In this document: positions 19,571-29,118 of the stretch, one piece after another
Layout: every line of letters starts with the position of its first letter
Position numbering within the stretch: position 1 is the first letter of the stretch
Source: Nocardia mangyaensis
GTDB taxonomy: Bacteria > Actinomycetota > Actinomycetes > Mycobacteriales > Mycobacteriaceae
Reading direction: 5' to 3'
NCBI RefSeq assembly: GCF_001886715.1
Contig: NZ_CP018082.1
Coordinates: 1,736,001-1,800,000 of the forward strand
Length of the DNA: 64,000 nt
Notes under the pieces: generated by a model
The model's database searches: none
What the model saw: only the letters and a program-made list of their open reading frames with translations
What the model was told of the DNA's origin: nothing
Translations under genes and position numbers: made by a program

Positions 19571-20653
19571 GTGTTCGAGGACTCGGTCGACCCCGCGATG
19601 TTGCGCCACCACGGCGACGTGGAAGCGCGCCCGGGGATGCTCGATTTCGCGGTGAACGTGCAGGGCCTGGCCCCGCCCGCCTGGTTGCGCGACCGCCTGG
19701 CCGCCCGCCTCGCCGACCTCGGCCGCTACCCCTGCGCCGACGACGAGCACGCCGCCCGCGCCGCCGTCGCCGCCCGGCACGGCCGCGCGCCCGAGGAAGT
19801 CCTGCTGCTCGCGGGCGCCGCCGAGGGCTTCGCGATGCTGCCGCGTCTGACCCCTCGCCTCGCCGCGGTGATCCACCCGTCGTTCACCGAGCCGGAACTG
19901 GCCTTGCGCGAGGCGGGCGTCCCGGTCACCCGCGTGGTCCTCGACCCGCCGTACACCCTCGACCCCGCCCTGGTCCCCGACGCCGCCGACCTCGTCGTGC
20001 TCGGCAACCCCACCAACCCCACCTCGGTCCTGCACCCCGCGCAGACCCTGCGCGCCCTGCGCCGCCCCGGCCGCCTCCTCGTCATCGACGAAGCCTTCGC
20101 CGATGCGGTCTCCGGGCCCGGCGTGTCCAGTTCCGCCGGTGAGCCGTCTCTCGATCCGGGTGAACCCGAATCGCTGGCCGGACTCGCCGTGTCCGACGTC
20201 CTGGTCCTGCGCAGCCTCACCAAGACGTGGGCACTGGCCGGGCTGCGGTGTGGTTACGCGCTCGGCGCGCCCGCAGTGCTCGCCCGGCTGACTCGGGGAC
20301 GACCGCACTGGCCGTTGGGCACCCTGCAGCTCGAGGCGATCAGCGCGACCGCCGAGCCGTCCGCGGTCGCCGAGGCACGCCAGGCCGCGCACCGCATCGC
20401 CGCCGACCGCGCCGCGATGGTCGAGCGACTGAGCGCGCTCGGCATCGAGGTGCACACCCCGGCGACCGGGCCGTTCCTGCTGCTGCGTGTCCCCGATGGT
20501 GCGCTGCTGCGCAAACGACTCGCCGACCGCGGTATCGCCGTGCGCCGCGCCGACACCTTCCCCGGCCTCGGTCCGAACCACCTGCGGGTGGCTGTGCGCG
20601 GGCCGGCTGACGTCGATCAGCTGATCGACGCTGTGCGAACGGCGCTGTGGTGA
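19571..20653 (+). CDS. cobC: Threonine-phosphate decarboxylase-like aminotransferase, CobC
   Basis: A 360-residue PLP enzyme of fold type I, related to histidinol-phosphate aminotransferase. The PLP lysine is in [18 protein letters not shown]; the Asp of [10 protein letters not shown] contacts the pyridine ring; NPTNPTS is the usual substrate and cofactor segment. Rv2231c-like proteins are assigned to cobalamin synthesis, making aminopropanol phosphate from threonine phosphate. GTG 19571 ([16 protein letters not shown]) is preferred because the longer open frame upstream overlaps the ptpA promoter. Confidence 0.85.
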   Translation: MFEDSVDPAMLRHHGDVEARPGMLDFAVNVQGLAPPAWLRDRLAARLADLGRYPCADDEHAARAAVAARHGRAPEEVLLLAGAAEGFAMLPRLTPRLAAVIHPSFTEPELALREAGVPVTRVVLDPPYTLDPALVPDAADLVVLGNPTNPTSVLHPAQTLRALRRPGRLLVIDEAFADAVSGPGVSSSAGEPSLDPGEPESLAGLAVSDVLVLRSLTKTWALAGLRCGYALGAPAVLARLTRGRPHWPLGTLQLEAISATAEPSAVAEARQAAHRIAADRAAMVERLSALGIEVHTPATGPFLLLRVPDGALLRKRLADRGIAVRRADTFPGLGPNHLRVAVRGPADVDQLIDAVRTALW

Positions 20654-20838
20654 GCGACCCGGCGCGGATCGGCCGACCCCGACCAGCCGATCGGCCGGAT
20701 GCGGGCGGCGCCGTGGTGACCACGCGTGTTCGCCCGGCCGTCGGGTCGACCGGGCACCTCGGGCGGACGCTGCTTTCGAGACACGGTGCGACCCGCACGA
20801 TGACGACAATCCCAGCGCGACGAAGGAGGCGGCGGTGA
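20650..20838 (+). CDS. Possible coupled small ORF between cobC and nif3
   Basis: GTG 20650 overlaps the cobC stop as GTGA, and the stop TGA (20836-20838) overlaps the nif3 start in the same way. The 62-residue product is basic and ends in a run of six arginines, encoded by the nif3 ribosome-binding region. The double overlap is typical of operon genes, but composition is poor and no family is recognised, so it may be a chance open frame across a 181-bp gap. Confidence 0.3.
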   Translation: MSDPARIGRPRPADRPDAGGAVVTTRVRPAVGSTGHLGRTLLSRHGATRTMTTIPARRRRRR

Positions 20839-21950
20839 CCGACCTGGCCGAACTGATCGGGGTGCTCGACGGGGCCTACCCGCCGAAACTGGCCGAATCG
20901 TGGGATTCGGTCGGGCTCGTGTGCGGCGACCCGGGGCAGGAGGTGCGCAAGGTGGTCTTCGCCGTCGACGCCACCGCCGCCGTCGTGGAGGAGGCGATCG
21001 ACTGGGGCGCGCAGGCGTTGGTCGTGCACCATCCGCTGTTGCTGCGCGGGGTCGACACCGTCGCGGCGAACACGCCGAAGGGCGCGCTGCTGCACACCTT
21101 GATCCGCCACGGCTGCGCCCTGTTCACCGCCCACACCAACGCCGACTCCGCCGATCCGGGCGTCTCGGACGCGCTGGCTGCCGCCATCGGCCTCACCGTC
21201 ACCGGCCCGCTCGATCCCAAACCGATTGCCGCCGTGGACAAATGGGTGATCCAGGTGCCACAGACGCATACCGCGGCCCTGCTCTCGGCCCTGTTCACCG
21301 CGGGCGCGGGCGCGATCGGCGACTATCGCGAGGCCGCCTGGTACACCTCGGGCACCGGTCAGTTCCGCCCGCTGCCGGGCGCCAACCCGGCCATCGGTGT
21401 GGTCGGCGCGGTGGAGACCGTCACCGAGGACGCCGTCGAGGTGGTCGCCGCCCCGACCCGCCGCCTCGCCGTGCTGGCCGCCCTGCGCGCCGCCCACCCC
21501 TATGAGGAACCGGCCTACCACCTCACCGAACGGGCGCCACTGCCGTCGAGCCTGGGCATCGGCCGGATCGGGGAACTGCCCCGGCCCGAGACCCTGCGCG
21601 AGTTCACCGCCCGCGTCGGCGTCGGCCTGCCCCGCACCGTCTGGGGCGTGCGCGCCGCGGGCGACCCCGATCGGATGGTCCACAAGGTCGCCGTCTGCGG
21701 TGGCGCGGGTGACTCCTACCTCGACGCCGCCATCCGCCACGGCGTCGACGCCTACCTCACCTCCGATCTGCGCCACCACCCCGTCGACGAGCACCTCCGC
21801 CGCGGCGGCCCCGCCCTGATCGACGCCGCCCACTGGGCCACCGAGTTCCCCTGGTGCGCCCAGGCCGACCAGATCGTCCGCACCGCCCTGCCCGACATCA
21901 CCACCCGGATCTGTACTCTCCGCACCGACCCGTGGACGGTCACCGGCTGA
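20835..21950 (+). CDS. Nif3-like dinuclear metal-centre protein
   Basis: A 371-residue protein of the Nif3/YbgI/DUF34 family, proteins that form hexamers with a dinuclear metal site. The metal-binding parts are seen at both ends: [10 protein letters not shown] and HTNADSA in the N-terminal half, and [12 protein letters not shown] near the C-terminus. The length shows the roughly 100-residue PII/CutA-like insert between the halves. GTG 20835 follows AAGGAGG. Biochemical role is unproven; Rv2230c occupies the same position. Confidence 0.9.
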   Translation: MTDLAELIGVLDGAYPPKLAESWDSVGLVCGDPGQEVRKVVFAVDATAAVVEEAIDWGAQALVVHHPLLLRGVDTVAANTPKGALLHTLIRHGCALFTAHTNADSADPGVSDALAAAIGLTVTGPLDPKPIAAVDKWVIQVPQTHTAALLSALFTAGAGAIGDYREAAWYTSGTGQFRPLPGANPAIGVVGAVETVTEDAVEVVAAPTRRLAVLAALRAAHPYEEPAYHLTERAPLPSSLGIGRIGELPRPETLREFTARVGVGLPRTVWGVRAAGDPDRMVHKVAVCGGAGDSYLDAAIRHGVDAYLTSDLRHHPVDEHLRRGGPALIDAAHWATEFPWCAQADQIVRTALPDITTRICTLRTDPWTVTG

Positions 21951-22173
21951 GCGACTTCACCCCCGGTCCGTCGGGTCGCTGGGCCGATGCGCGGCACCCA
22001 GTTGTCGGTTTCGTAGCGGGCGTGCCTGTGAGCCACGGAGCGGGCGATTTCGTCGGAAGGGCCGCGTGTTCGCCGGTCTGTGGCCGCGTCCTCGGGTCAT
22101 GGCGTGGTGAACCCCCGCGGCGCGGTACGGTTGATCGATCCATCCCTCCACAGTGTTCAGGAGTTCGTGCGCG
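21951..22173. other. 223-bp gap before the zinc-ribbon gene
   Basis: No convincing gene. The last 60 bases (GCGGTACGGTTGATCGATCC onward) probably carry the promoter and leader of the zinc-ribbon/RNase H operon, with AGGAG at 22159-22163. Confidence 0.5.
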
Positions 22174-22911
22174 TTGAATGTCGAACCGTCGGTCCAGTCC
22201 AAGCTGCTCCAGCTCGCCGCTGTCGATGCCGAGTTGACGCGGATCGCGCACCGCAGGAACGCGCTGCCCGAACAGCAGGAGGTCGCGCGGCTCACGACCG
22301 AGCGCAACGGCTACAAGGACGCGGCCGTCGCGGTGGAGATCGGCATCGACGATCTGGATCGTGACATCCGCAAGCTCGAGGGTGAGGTCGAGGCCGTGCG
22401 CAAGCGCGAGGACCGCGACCGCGGCATGCTCACCGCCGGCACCGTCGCCGCCAAGCAGCTCTCCGAGCTCCAGCACGAACTGGGCAGTTTGGAGCGCCGC
22501 CGCACGGTGCTCGAAGACGAATTGCTGACCGTGATGGAGCAGCGCGAGGCGATGGCCGCCGATCACGACCACGCGGGCGCCCGCCTGAGCAAGGCCGACC
22601 AGGACCTGGCCGACGCCGAACGCCTGCGCGACGAGGCACTGGCCGATCTCGAAGTGGCCCAGCGTCGCTGCGACAACGACCGCTCCGGCCTGCTCGGCCA
22701 GTTCCCTGACGAACTGCTCGCCGTCTACGACAAGCAGCGCGCCGCCCACGGGGTCGGCGCCGCTCTGCTGCAGGCCCGTCGCTGCGGCGCCTGCCGGATC
22801 GAGATCGATCGCGGCGAGATGCAGCGCATCGCCAAGGCCGCGCCCGACGCCGTCCTGCGCTGCCCGGAATGCGGCGCGATCATGGTGCGCACCAAGGAAT
22901 CGGGGCTGTGA
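22174..22911 (+). CDS. Coiled-coil protein with C-terminal zinc ribbon (C4-type)
   Basis: A 245-residue protein: a long charged coiled coil (about residues 10-175) followed by a C4 zinc ribbon, with CGACR and CPECGAIM as the two cysteine pairs. This is the Rv2229c-like family found beside RNase H in actinobacteria. TTG 22174 is chosen because AGGAG lies ten bases upstream and NVEPSVQSKLLQLAAVDAEL aligns with the family N-terminus. It is 16 bp from the RNase H gene. Nucleic-acid binding is plausible for the ribbon but not shown. Confidence 0.88.
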   Translation: MNVEPSVQSKLLQLAAVDAELTRIAHRRNALPEQQEVARLTTERNGYKDAAVAVEIGIDDLDRDIRKLEGEVEAVRKREDRDRGMLTAGTVAAKQLSELQHELGSLERRRTVLEDELLTVMEQREAMAADHDHAGARLSKADQDLADAERLRDEALADLEVAQRRCDNDRSGLLGQFPDELLAVYDKQRAAHGVGAALLQARRCGACRIEIDRGEMQRIAKAAPDAVLRCPECGAIMVRTKESGL

Positions 22912-22927
22912 GCGGATCGGTGCGCCG

Positions 22928-24064
22928 ATGAGTGCGCACGAGGTGATCGTCGAGGCCGACGGCGGCTCGCGCGGCAATCCCGGTCCGGCCGGGTACGGCG
23001 CGGTGGTCTTCGCCGACGATCACGTCCGGGTGCTCGCCGAGCGCAAGGAGTTCCTCGGCGTCGCCACCAACAACGTCGCCGAATACCGTGGTCTGCTGGC
23101 AGGTTTGGCGGCCGCGGCCGAACTGGGCGCGCGGGTGGTCGCGGTGCGGATGGACTCCAAGCTCGTCGTCGAGCAGATGGCGGGACGCTGGAAGGTCAAG
23201 CATCCCGCGATGATTCCGCTCGCCGAACAGGCGCGGGCGCTGGTCGCCGGGTTCGACCGGGTCAGCTTCTCCTGGATCCCGCGCGCCGAGAATTCCCATG
23301 CCGACCGGCTGGCGAACGAGGCGATGGACGACGGCGCGCTCACCGGGGTCGTCCGCGAGGCCGTCTCGGCGGGGTACGCGGCCGGTGACGAAGTGCCCGT
23401 GCCGAAGATGACGAGTACCCCGAAGACCGCTCCCGGCTGGACCGGCGCCGTCGGCAAGCCGACCCGCCTGCTGCTGCTGCGCCACGGCCAGACCGCCCTG
23501 TCGGTGGAACGTCGCTACTCCGGCCGCGGCAATCCGCCGCTGACCGACCTCGGTCGCGAGCAGGCCGAGCGCGCCGCGAAAATGCTTGCCGCCAAGGGCG
23601 ATATCGCCGCCGTGGTGAGTTCGCCGCTGCAGCGCGCCCGCTCCACCGCCGAGGCCGCCGCCACCGCGCTCGATGTTCCGTTGCGCGTCCTCGACGGCCT
23701 CACCGAGACCGATTTCGGCGACTGGGAGGGTCTCACCTTCGCCGAGGCGGCGCAGCGCGATCCGCAGCTGCACAGAGACTGGCTGGGCGACCCGTCGATC
23801 CCCGCGCCCGGTGGCGAGAGCTTCGATCAGGTGCGCGAGCGCGTCGAGGGTGCTCGCCGGGATCTGGTGGCGCTGTATCCGGGCGAGAACATCGTCGCCG
23901 TCAGCCATGTCACCCCGATCAAGACACTGCTGCAGTTGGCACTCGGCGTCGGCCCGTCGCTGCTGTATCGCCTGCACCTGGATCTGGCCTCGCTGTGCAT
24001 CGCCGAGTTCTATCCCGACGGTGGTGCCTCGGTGCGCCTGGTCAACGACACCTCGTACCTGTAG
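22928..24064 (+). CDS. Bifunctional RNase H / histidine phosphatase
   Basis: A 378-residue fusion. The N-terminal RNase HI domain has the acidic catalytic set (EADGGSRGNPGPAGYG, NNVAEYRGL, RMDSKLV and NSHADRLANEA), cutting RNA in RNA-DNA hybrids. After a linker, a histidine-phosphatase domain starts at LLLRHGQTALSVERRYSGRG, with ETDFGDWEG and SHVTPIKT. The Rv2228c orthologue has RNase H and acid/alpha-ribazole phosphatase activity, linking it to cobalamin synthesis with cobC and cobD. ATG 22928. Confidence 0.93.
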   Translation: MSAHEVIVEADGGSRGNPGPAGYGAVVFADDHVRVLAERKEFLGVATNNVAEYRGLLAGLAAAAELGARVVAVRMDSKLVVEQMAGRWKVKHPAMIPLAEQARALVAGFDRVSFSWIPRAENSHADRLANEAMDDGALTGVVREAVSAGYAAGDEVPVPKMTSTPKTAPGWTGAVGKPTRLLLLRHGQTALSVERRYSGRGNPPLTDLGREQAERAAKMLAAKGDIAAVVSSPLQRARSTAEAAATALDVPLRVLDGLTETDFGDWEGLTFAEAAQRDPQLHRDWLGDPSIPAPGGESFDQVRERVEGARRDLVALYPGENIVAVSHVTPIKTLLQLALGVGPSLLYRLHLDLASLCIAEFYPDGGASVRLVNDTSYL

Positions 24065-24186
24065 CCGGCCCGCTCGCCCGGACGCGGTACGAGTGCCTGG
24101 GTTCACGGGGGGCGTAACGACATCGTCCCCGTGACCGAAAGGTTCACGGGCGTGCGGAATGCCGCGGCCATCGAGAAAGGTACTTG

Positions 24187-24891
24187 ATGAGGTTTCTACG
24201 GATGGCGGCATGTGCGGCGGCCATCGCGGGGGTGCTCACGGCGTCCGCGGGCGTCGGGAGCGTGTCGGCTGATCCGAGCGTGGTGCTCGGGGCGGGTTCC
24301 GGCATCGTCTTCGACAACGAGTCGGGGTGCTCGTTGACGGCCATCGGCCACGACAACGCGGGTCGCCTGGTCGGACTCACCGCGGGCCATTGCGCGCCGA
24401 CCGGGTCGCGGGTCGGTGCCGAGCAGGCGCTGGGCGCGGGAGTGATCGGCACCGTCGCGTTCTCCGACGACGGTGACTACCTGGATTTCGCTGTGCTGCA
24501 ACTGGACGCGTCGAAGGTCCTGCCGGTGCGCACCATCGGCGAGACCACCGTCGCCGGGATCGGTGGCGCGCCGGGGCCGGGCACCATGGTGTGCTCGGAC
24601 GGGCGCACCAGCGGACGTAGCTGCGGCGTGGTGTGGGGTGAGCTCGAAGGCACCTCGATCAACCAGTACTGCTCGCAGCCCGGTGATTCCGGCGGTCCGG
24701 TCGTCGTCGGTGATCGTCTGGTCGGCATGAACCAGGGCAGGCTCACCGGCCTCGGCCCGATCGACTTCGACGTGCCGTGCACCGGCGGTGCCAACCCGGT
24801 CCACTCGCCCGCTTATTTCCAGCCCATCCAGGTCATCCTGGATGTGATCGACCGCGCGGGCGGGGTCGGCGCGGGCTTTCGGCCCCTCTGA
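24187..24891 (+). CDS. Secreted S1-type serine protease
   Basis: A 234-residue exported protease. A Sec signal peptide (MRFLRMAACAAAIAGVLTAS, cleavage near VSADP) precedes a chymotrypsin-fold domain. Catalytic triad: His68 in TAGHC, Asp100 in DYLDFAVL, Ser168 in QPGDSGGPV. Cysteine pairs suit the oxidising exterior. ATG 24187 is preferred to TTG 24184 because AAAGG ends six bases before it. Similar small secreted proteases of Nocardia and Streptomyces degrade extracellular protein; the substrate here is unknown. Confidence 0.88.
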   Translation: MRFLRMAACAAAIAGVLTASAGVGSVSADPSVVLGAGSGIVFDNESGCSLTAIGHDNAGRLVGLTAGHCAPTGSRVGAEQALGAGVIGTVAFSDDGDYLDFAVLQLDASKVLPVRTIGETTVAGIGGAPGPGTMVCSDGRTSGRSCGVVWGELEGTSINQYCSQPGDSGGPVVVGDRLVGMNQGRLTGLGPIDFDVPCTGGANPVHSPAYFQPIQVILDVIDRAGGVGAGFRPL

Positions 24892-24902
24892 GCGAACCCG
24901 GT

Positions 24903-24940
24903 ACCAAGGGCGCGGCACCGAATGGTGCCGCGCCCTTGGT
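24903..24940 (+). terminator. Terminator hairpin after the serine protease
   Basis: A perfect 17-bp stem (24903-24919 with 24924-24940) closed by the tetraloop GAAT, starting 11 bp after the protease stop. The arms begin ACCAAGGGCGCGG. No T-run follows, as is common for actinobacterial terminators. The flanking T-G and G-T pairs could lengthen it. Confidence 0.8.
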
Positions 24941-25121
24941 GTACTCGCGACTCATTGTTCGGCGGCGTCGAGGCTCGACTCCCGGTAGGCGGGCGCGAAG
25001 CCCGCGGCGAGCAGCAGCCCTCCGGCACTGGCCGTTGTCGCCGTCACTTGGTCAGCGTATCGACCTCGCCGGCCGCCCGGCGATGACCTCCGAGGTCATT
25101 GCGGCACCGCCCCGGTAGGGC

Positions 25122-25658
25122 TCAGCCGAGGCTGCGTTCGTGCATGAGGAGCATGCCGAAGGCGGCCAGGGTGTGCGCGTCGACGATCTCGCCGCGCATG
25201 ATCATGGCCTCGACGCGAGCGCGGGAGAACCACGCGGTGCGCATGTCCTGTTCCTCGTGTTCGCGCTCGGGTGCGCCGGGGACGAGGTCGGTGGCCAGGA
25301 AACAGTGGCCGCGCTGATTGGTGATGGCCGGGGCGGTCGCCATGGTGCCGAGGTGGACCATCCGGCCCGCCCGCAGACCGGTCTCCTCACGCAACTCGTT
25401 GTGCGCGACCTCGAGCGGCGTGGGTGTGGTGCCCTCGGGCGGAGTGCCCGCGGGAAACTCCCAGCAGCGCACGCCCAACGGGTAGCGGAACTGCTCGACG
25501 AGGTGAAACCCCTTGCCGTCGAACGGAATCACGAGTGACCAGTCGAGCTTGTCGAGCACGCCGTAGATCCCCACCGTCCCGTCGGCCCGCCGAACGGTGT
25601 CCTCCCGCAGCCGCAGCCACGGATTGGTGTAGATCGTGCGCGAGCTGAGCTGTTCCAT
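25122..25658 (-). CDS. Nudix hydrolase
   Basis: A 178-residue Nudix protein, expected to hydrolyse a nucleoside diphosphate linked to another group, for example ADP-ribose. The box is AGTPPEGTTPTPLEVAHNEL followed by REETGL: the glycine, the metal-binding EExG and the helix are in place, but the usual first arginine of REL is Asn (NEL), and the loop carries extra prolines. The N-terminal TIYTNPWLRLREDTV strand pattern resembles ADP-ribose pyrophosphatases. ATG 25656-25658. It is a single gene, convergent with the protease. Confidence 0.85.
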   Translation of the reverse strand: MEQLSSRTIYTNPWLRLREDTVRRADGTVGIYGVLDKLDWSLVIPFDGKGFHLVEQFRYPLGVRCWEFPAGTPPEGTTPTPLEVAHNELREETGLRAGRMVHLGTMATAPAITNQRGHCFLATDLVPGAPEREHEEQDMRTAWFSRARVEAMIMRGEIVDAHTLAAFGMLLMHERSLG

Positions 25659-25718
25659 GGACCCATGGTGCCCGACGACCCTGCTCGTACCGGCGGGTTT
25701 CGGACACCGTCCGCCGTA

Positions 25719-26606
25719 TCAGGGGCGCAGGACCGAGACCAGGAAGTCGGTCTGGTCGCGGACGACCTGTTCGAAGACGTCGTCGAAGTACACGTCGAAG
25801 TGGCCGACCGGGTACTGCTTGACCACCGCGTGCTTGGTGCGCTCGGCGGCCTTGCGGGTGGGGGCGGCCGGGGCGATCGAATCGTGCTCGGCGATGGCGT
25901 AGAACACGGGGACCTTGAGGGCCTTGGCCCGGCGTCCCGGAGCGTCGAACAGGGTCGAGAAGGCCACTCGCGCGGCGACTTTCGGCTCGTAGGTGGCGCT
26001 CTCCTCGGCCAGCCTGCCGAAACCCTCGGGCACATCGGAGGCGCTCATCAGCGCCGCGGCCCGCTTGCGCCCGGCCAGTCGGATACCCACCGGCTTGCGC
26101 CGGATCGGGCCCAACAGCACGTCGGTGGCGGCGATCGTGGCGACCTTGGTCAGGCTGATCGGTCCCTTCGCCATCGACGAAGACCACCCGCTGGTGAACG
26201 GCACCTGCGCGACCACCGCCGCGAGGTAGTCGTCGTCGGGGGCCACCGCGAGCACGTGCCCGCCGCCGAAGGAGGTGCCCCACAGCGCGATTCGGGTGGC
26301 GTCGAAGCCGCGAATGCTGCGCGCGTAGGCGATCGCGGACCTCCAGTCCTCGCGCTGTTTGGCGATGTTGAGCAGCTGACGCGGCGCGCCCTCACTGGTC
26401 CCGAAATGCCGGTAGTCGAAGGCGAGCACCCCCATTCCCGCGGCCACGAACCGCCGCGCATACCGATCCAACCCCATCTCGCGGGTAGCCCCCAGCCCGT
26501 GTCCCATGATCACCAGCGGTCGCGGTCGGGGCGCGCCGTCGGGCAGGTAGAGCCACGCGGCGCATTGCTGGTCACCCGAAGGGAAACTGACGTCGACACG
26601 TTCCAT
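25719..26606 (-). CDS. Alpha/beta hydrolase
   Basis: A 295-residue alpha/beta-hydrolase. The oxyanion strand is VIMGHGLGATRE, the nucleophile elbow is GTSFGGGH (Ser), the acid is probably in YAIAEHDSIAP, and the catalytic His is in VGHFDVYFD. It resembles dienelactone-hydrolase/X-Pro peptidase-like esterases (FDYRHFGTSEG). ATG 26604-26606 gives MERVDVSFPSGDQ; no strong ribosome-binding site is seen. Substrate unknown. Divergent from rnpB. Confidence 0.85.
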   Translation of the reverse strand: MERVDVSFPSGDQQCAAWLYLPDGAPRPRPLVIMGHGLGATREMGLDRYARRFVAAGMGVLAFDYRHFGTSEGAPRQLLNIAKQREDWRSAIAYARSIRGFDATRIALWGTSFGGGHVLAVAPDDDYLAAVVAQVPFTSGWSSSMAKGPISLTKVATIAATDVLLGPIRRKPVGIRLAGRKRAAALMSASDVPEGFGRLAEESATYEPKVAARVAFSTLFDAPGRRAKALKVPVFYAIAEHDSIAPAAPTRKAAERTKHAVVKQYPVGHFDVYFDDVFEQVVRDQTDFLVSVLRP

Positions 26607-26709
26607 GAGTGACAACCGTACTGCGTAATCTGGCTGAGCTCTCGGGCCCTCCGTGGTTACGCGGGCTGCCTCCTCCGGGCCGTGGTTCGCACCGCGGGTA
26701 CTCTGTACG

Positions 26710-27123
<414 letters not shown>

Positions 27124-27138
27124 TACGGCGACGACGAA

Positions 27139-27167
27139 GGCGGCGGACCCGCAGGGGTTCCGCCGCC
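27139..27167 (+). terminator. Hairpin after rnpB
   Basis: GGCGGCGGA (27139-27147) pairs perfectly with TCCGCCGCC (27159-27167), with further CC/GG pairing possible inside the loop. It begins 16 bp after the mature RNase P RNA end and ends just before the convergent lipoprotein stop, fitting a terminator. Confidence 0.7.
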
Positions 27168-27187
27168 TCGCTTCCGCTGGGCGAACC

Positions 27188-27559
27188 TCAGCACATGAGT
27201 TTGGACATCTGGTAGATCGCCTGCGCCTCTTCGTCGGTGGCGGTGGCCGAACCGTTCTCGGTGCTCGACACGATGCCGGCCACGGTGTCGGGCTCCGACT
27301 TGCCGGCGGCGATGTCATCGCAGGTCTGGGTGAGCACGTCGGCGACCGCTTTGTCGTCGCGGCCCTCGGCCAGCTTCGGGAAGGCGTTGCGGTAGCTCAC
27401 CACGAACATGCCCGCCTTGCCCGCGTCGACCTCGGCGGTCGGGGCGGCGGCGGTGGAGGAGGAGGAATCGGTCGTGGACGAGGAGTCGTCGCCACAGCCG
27501 GACAGCAGCAGGGCGAAGACGGTGGTGCTGGCCGCGATGGCGGCGGTAGTTCTGCTCAC
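27188..27559 (-). CDS. Predicted lipoprotein
   Basis: A 123-residue lipoprotein from GTG 27557-27559: VSRTTAAIAASTTVFALLLS then GC, giving a lipobox LLSGC, a Ser/Thr/Asp-rich linker, and a helical domain with cysteines in TQTCDDIA and at the C-terminal KLMC. The helical part resembles the DUF732-like exported domains of mycobacteria. No ribosome-binding site is visible; TAGCAT lies nine bases before the GTG, consistent with a leaderless transcript. An IS630 element is inserted about 90 bp upstream, possibly between gene and distal promoter signals. Confidence 0.75.
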   Translation of the reverse strand: MSRTTAAIAASTTVFALLLSGCGDDSSSTTDSSSSTAAAPTAEVDAGKAGMFVVSYRNAFPKLAEGRDDKAVADVLTQTCDDIAAGKSEPDTVAGIVSSTENGSATATDEEAQAIYQMSKLMC

Positions 27560-27643
27560 GCAGCGGGATGCTAGCCGCCCAGGAAACACCTCGCCCCCCG
27601 TGTAGTGAACGGGGGGCGACATGTTTCGGCAGGAATCAGTCCA

Positions 27644-28747
27644 CTAGTGTTCCGCGCCTGAAATCCGTTGCAGATATCGTGCGAGGGAGTCGAGTATCTC
27701 GTCGGCGGTCTTGCGCCAGACGAATGGGCGTGGGTTGGTGTTCCACTGGTCGACCCAGTCTCGGACGTCTTTCTCGAGTGCAGCGACGCTTTTGTGGACG
27801 CTGCGGCGTAGTAGTTGCTGGGTGAGGAGCCCGAACCAGCGTTCGACCTGGTTGAGCCAGGAGGAGCCGGTCGGGGTGAAGTGCACGTGGAATCGTGGGT
27901 GGGCGGCGAGCCATTGCTGGACCATCGGGGTCTTGTGGGTGGCGTAGTTGTCGCAGACCACGTGCACGTCCAACTCGGCGGGCACGGTCTTGTCGATGCT
28001 GGTCAGGAACGTGCGGAACTCGGTGGCGCGGTGGCGGCGGTGCAGTTCGCCGATCACTGTGCCGTCGGCGATGTTGAACGCGGCGAACAGGCTGGTGGTG
28101 CCGTGACGGGCGTAGTCGTGGGTGCGGCGCTCGGGCATGCCGGGCATCATCGGCAAGACCGGCTGGGACCGGTCCAGAGCCTGCATCTGAGACTTCTCGT
28201 CGACACAGAGAACCACGGCTCGTTCGGGCGGATTGTGGTACAAGCCAACGACATCGACGACCTTCTCCACGAACAACGGGTCGGTGGAGATCTTGAATCC
28301 ATCGGCCAGGTGGGGTTTCAAGTCGAACCGCCGCCAGATCCGCCCGACCGTCGATTTCGACAGCCCGGACCGCCCGGCCATCGCCGACCGCGACCAGTGC
28401 GTGGCATCGGCCGGGACCTGCTCGAGGGTCATCTCGACCACCTGCTGAACCTGATCGAGCAGGATGGACGGCGGCCGGCCCGGCCGCGGTTCATCGGCCA
28501 GACCGGCCAATCCGTACTCGATGAACCGGTTCCGCCACTTGCGCACCGTCATCGCCGACACACCCACCTCAGCGGCAACGTGGGTGTTGAACGCGCCCGG
28601 CTCGGCGCAGGCCAGCACGATCCGGCACCGCAACGCATACGCCTGCGTCGACGTCGCCGCTCGCGCACCACGCACCAACTCCCGACGCTGAGCGTCGGTC
28701 ACTACCAAATCCGGACCCGATCTCGGCCGCCCCGTCCTAGCCACCAC
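27644..28747 (-). CDS. IS630-family DDE transposase
   Basis: A 367-residue transposase. An N-terminal helix-turn-helix region ([20 protein letters not shown]) and a second winged region precede the DDE domain: Asp in [15 protein letters not shown], Asp in [11 protein letters not shown] and Glu in [10 protein letters not shown]. The gene appears intact. Its stop codon TAG (27644-27646) lies outside the element: TA comes from the target duplication and G from the flank, so the element itself supplies no stop in this frame at its end. The protein therefore ends ...GAEH only because of the insertion site. Confidence 0.95.
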   Translation of the reverse strand: MVARTGRPRSGPDLVVTDAQRRELVRGARAATSTQAYALRCRIVLACAEPGAFNTHVAAEVGVSAMTVRKWRNRFIEYGLAGLADEPRPGRPPSILLDQVQQVVEMTLEQVPADATHWSRSAMAGRSGLSKSTVGRIWRRFDLKPHLADGFKISTDPLFVEKVVDVVGLYHNPPERAVVLCVDEKSQMQALDRSQPVLPMMPGMPERRTHDYARHGTTSLFAAFNIADGTVIGELHRRHRATEFRTFLTSIDKTVPAELDVHVVCDNYATHKTPMVQQWLAAHPRFHVHFTPTGSSWLNQVERWFGLLTQQLLRRSVHKSVAALEKDVRDWVDQWNTNPRPFVWRKTADEILDSLARYLQRISGAEH

Positions 28748-28788
28748 CGAATCCTACAATTAGACAACGGATTTCAGGCGCGGAACAC
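27647..28788 (-). mobile_element. IS630-family insertion sequence, intact
   Basis: A 1142-bp element with perfect 24-bp terminal inverted repeats (27647-27670 and 28765-28788; outer bases GTGTTCCGCGCC). It is flanked by a TA duplication (27645-27646 and 28789-28790), the target of the IS630/Tc1-mariner group. One full-length transposase gene fills it. Perfect repeats and an undamaged gene indicate recent insertion. Confidence 0.95.
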
Positions 28789-28790
28789 TA

Positions 28791-29118
28791 GGTGGGGTTG
28801 ATCACCAGCAGCTTGGCCCAGAAGGTGGCCTGATCCGGACCGAGGATCGGCAGCAGGTAATCGAAAATCAGCGACGACATACGCTCGGAACTCCCATTTA
28901 TCGACGTGGGTGGCGCACCGCCCAGCGTGTGCCGGGCGTGCCGCCGCCACAGTAACAATTGCCGGGCCGGTGGCCGCTCGCGTGTATCGGCTCGGTGAAT
29001 ATGCGCTGGAACTCGTCGGGAACGTGAGCGAGGTCATAGAGTGTTCGCCGTCGGCAGGACTCGCTGCCCTCCGGTCGCGGGCCCAACACATTCGATCGCG
29101 GAAGCAGGTCTTATTTAC
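28791..29118. other. 328-bp gap to the right of IS630
   Basis: No secure gene. On the minus strand an ATG at 28878-28880 opens a 30-residue hydrophobic frame (MSSLIFDYLLPILGPDQATF onward) that ends in TAG exactly at the IS insertion site; a GGGAG lies ten bases before it. The pre-insertion sequence would also read TAG there, so the IS did not change the product. The rest carries the promoter of the secreted protein at 29119. Confidence 0.3.

Noticed and set aside
24952..25047. 31-codon minus-strand frame between protease terminator and Nudix gene
   Set aside because: It has a GTG start but no ribosome-binding site and no recognisable product; the remaining gap sequence shows nothing else.
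28791..28806. Third copy of the GATCACCA palindrome family (GGTTGATCACCAG)
   Set aside because: Only 13 bases match copy 1, there is no pairing arm, and it lies in a possible coding frame; chance is sufficient.
28788..28880. 30-residue hydrophobic ORF ending at the IS630 insertion site
   Set aside because: Both the pre- and post-insertion sequences give the same TAG stop, so there is no disrupted longer gene to infer; conservation is unknown. Mentioned only within the gap entry.
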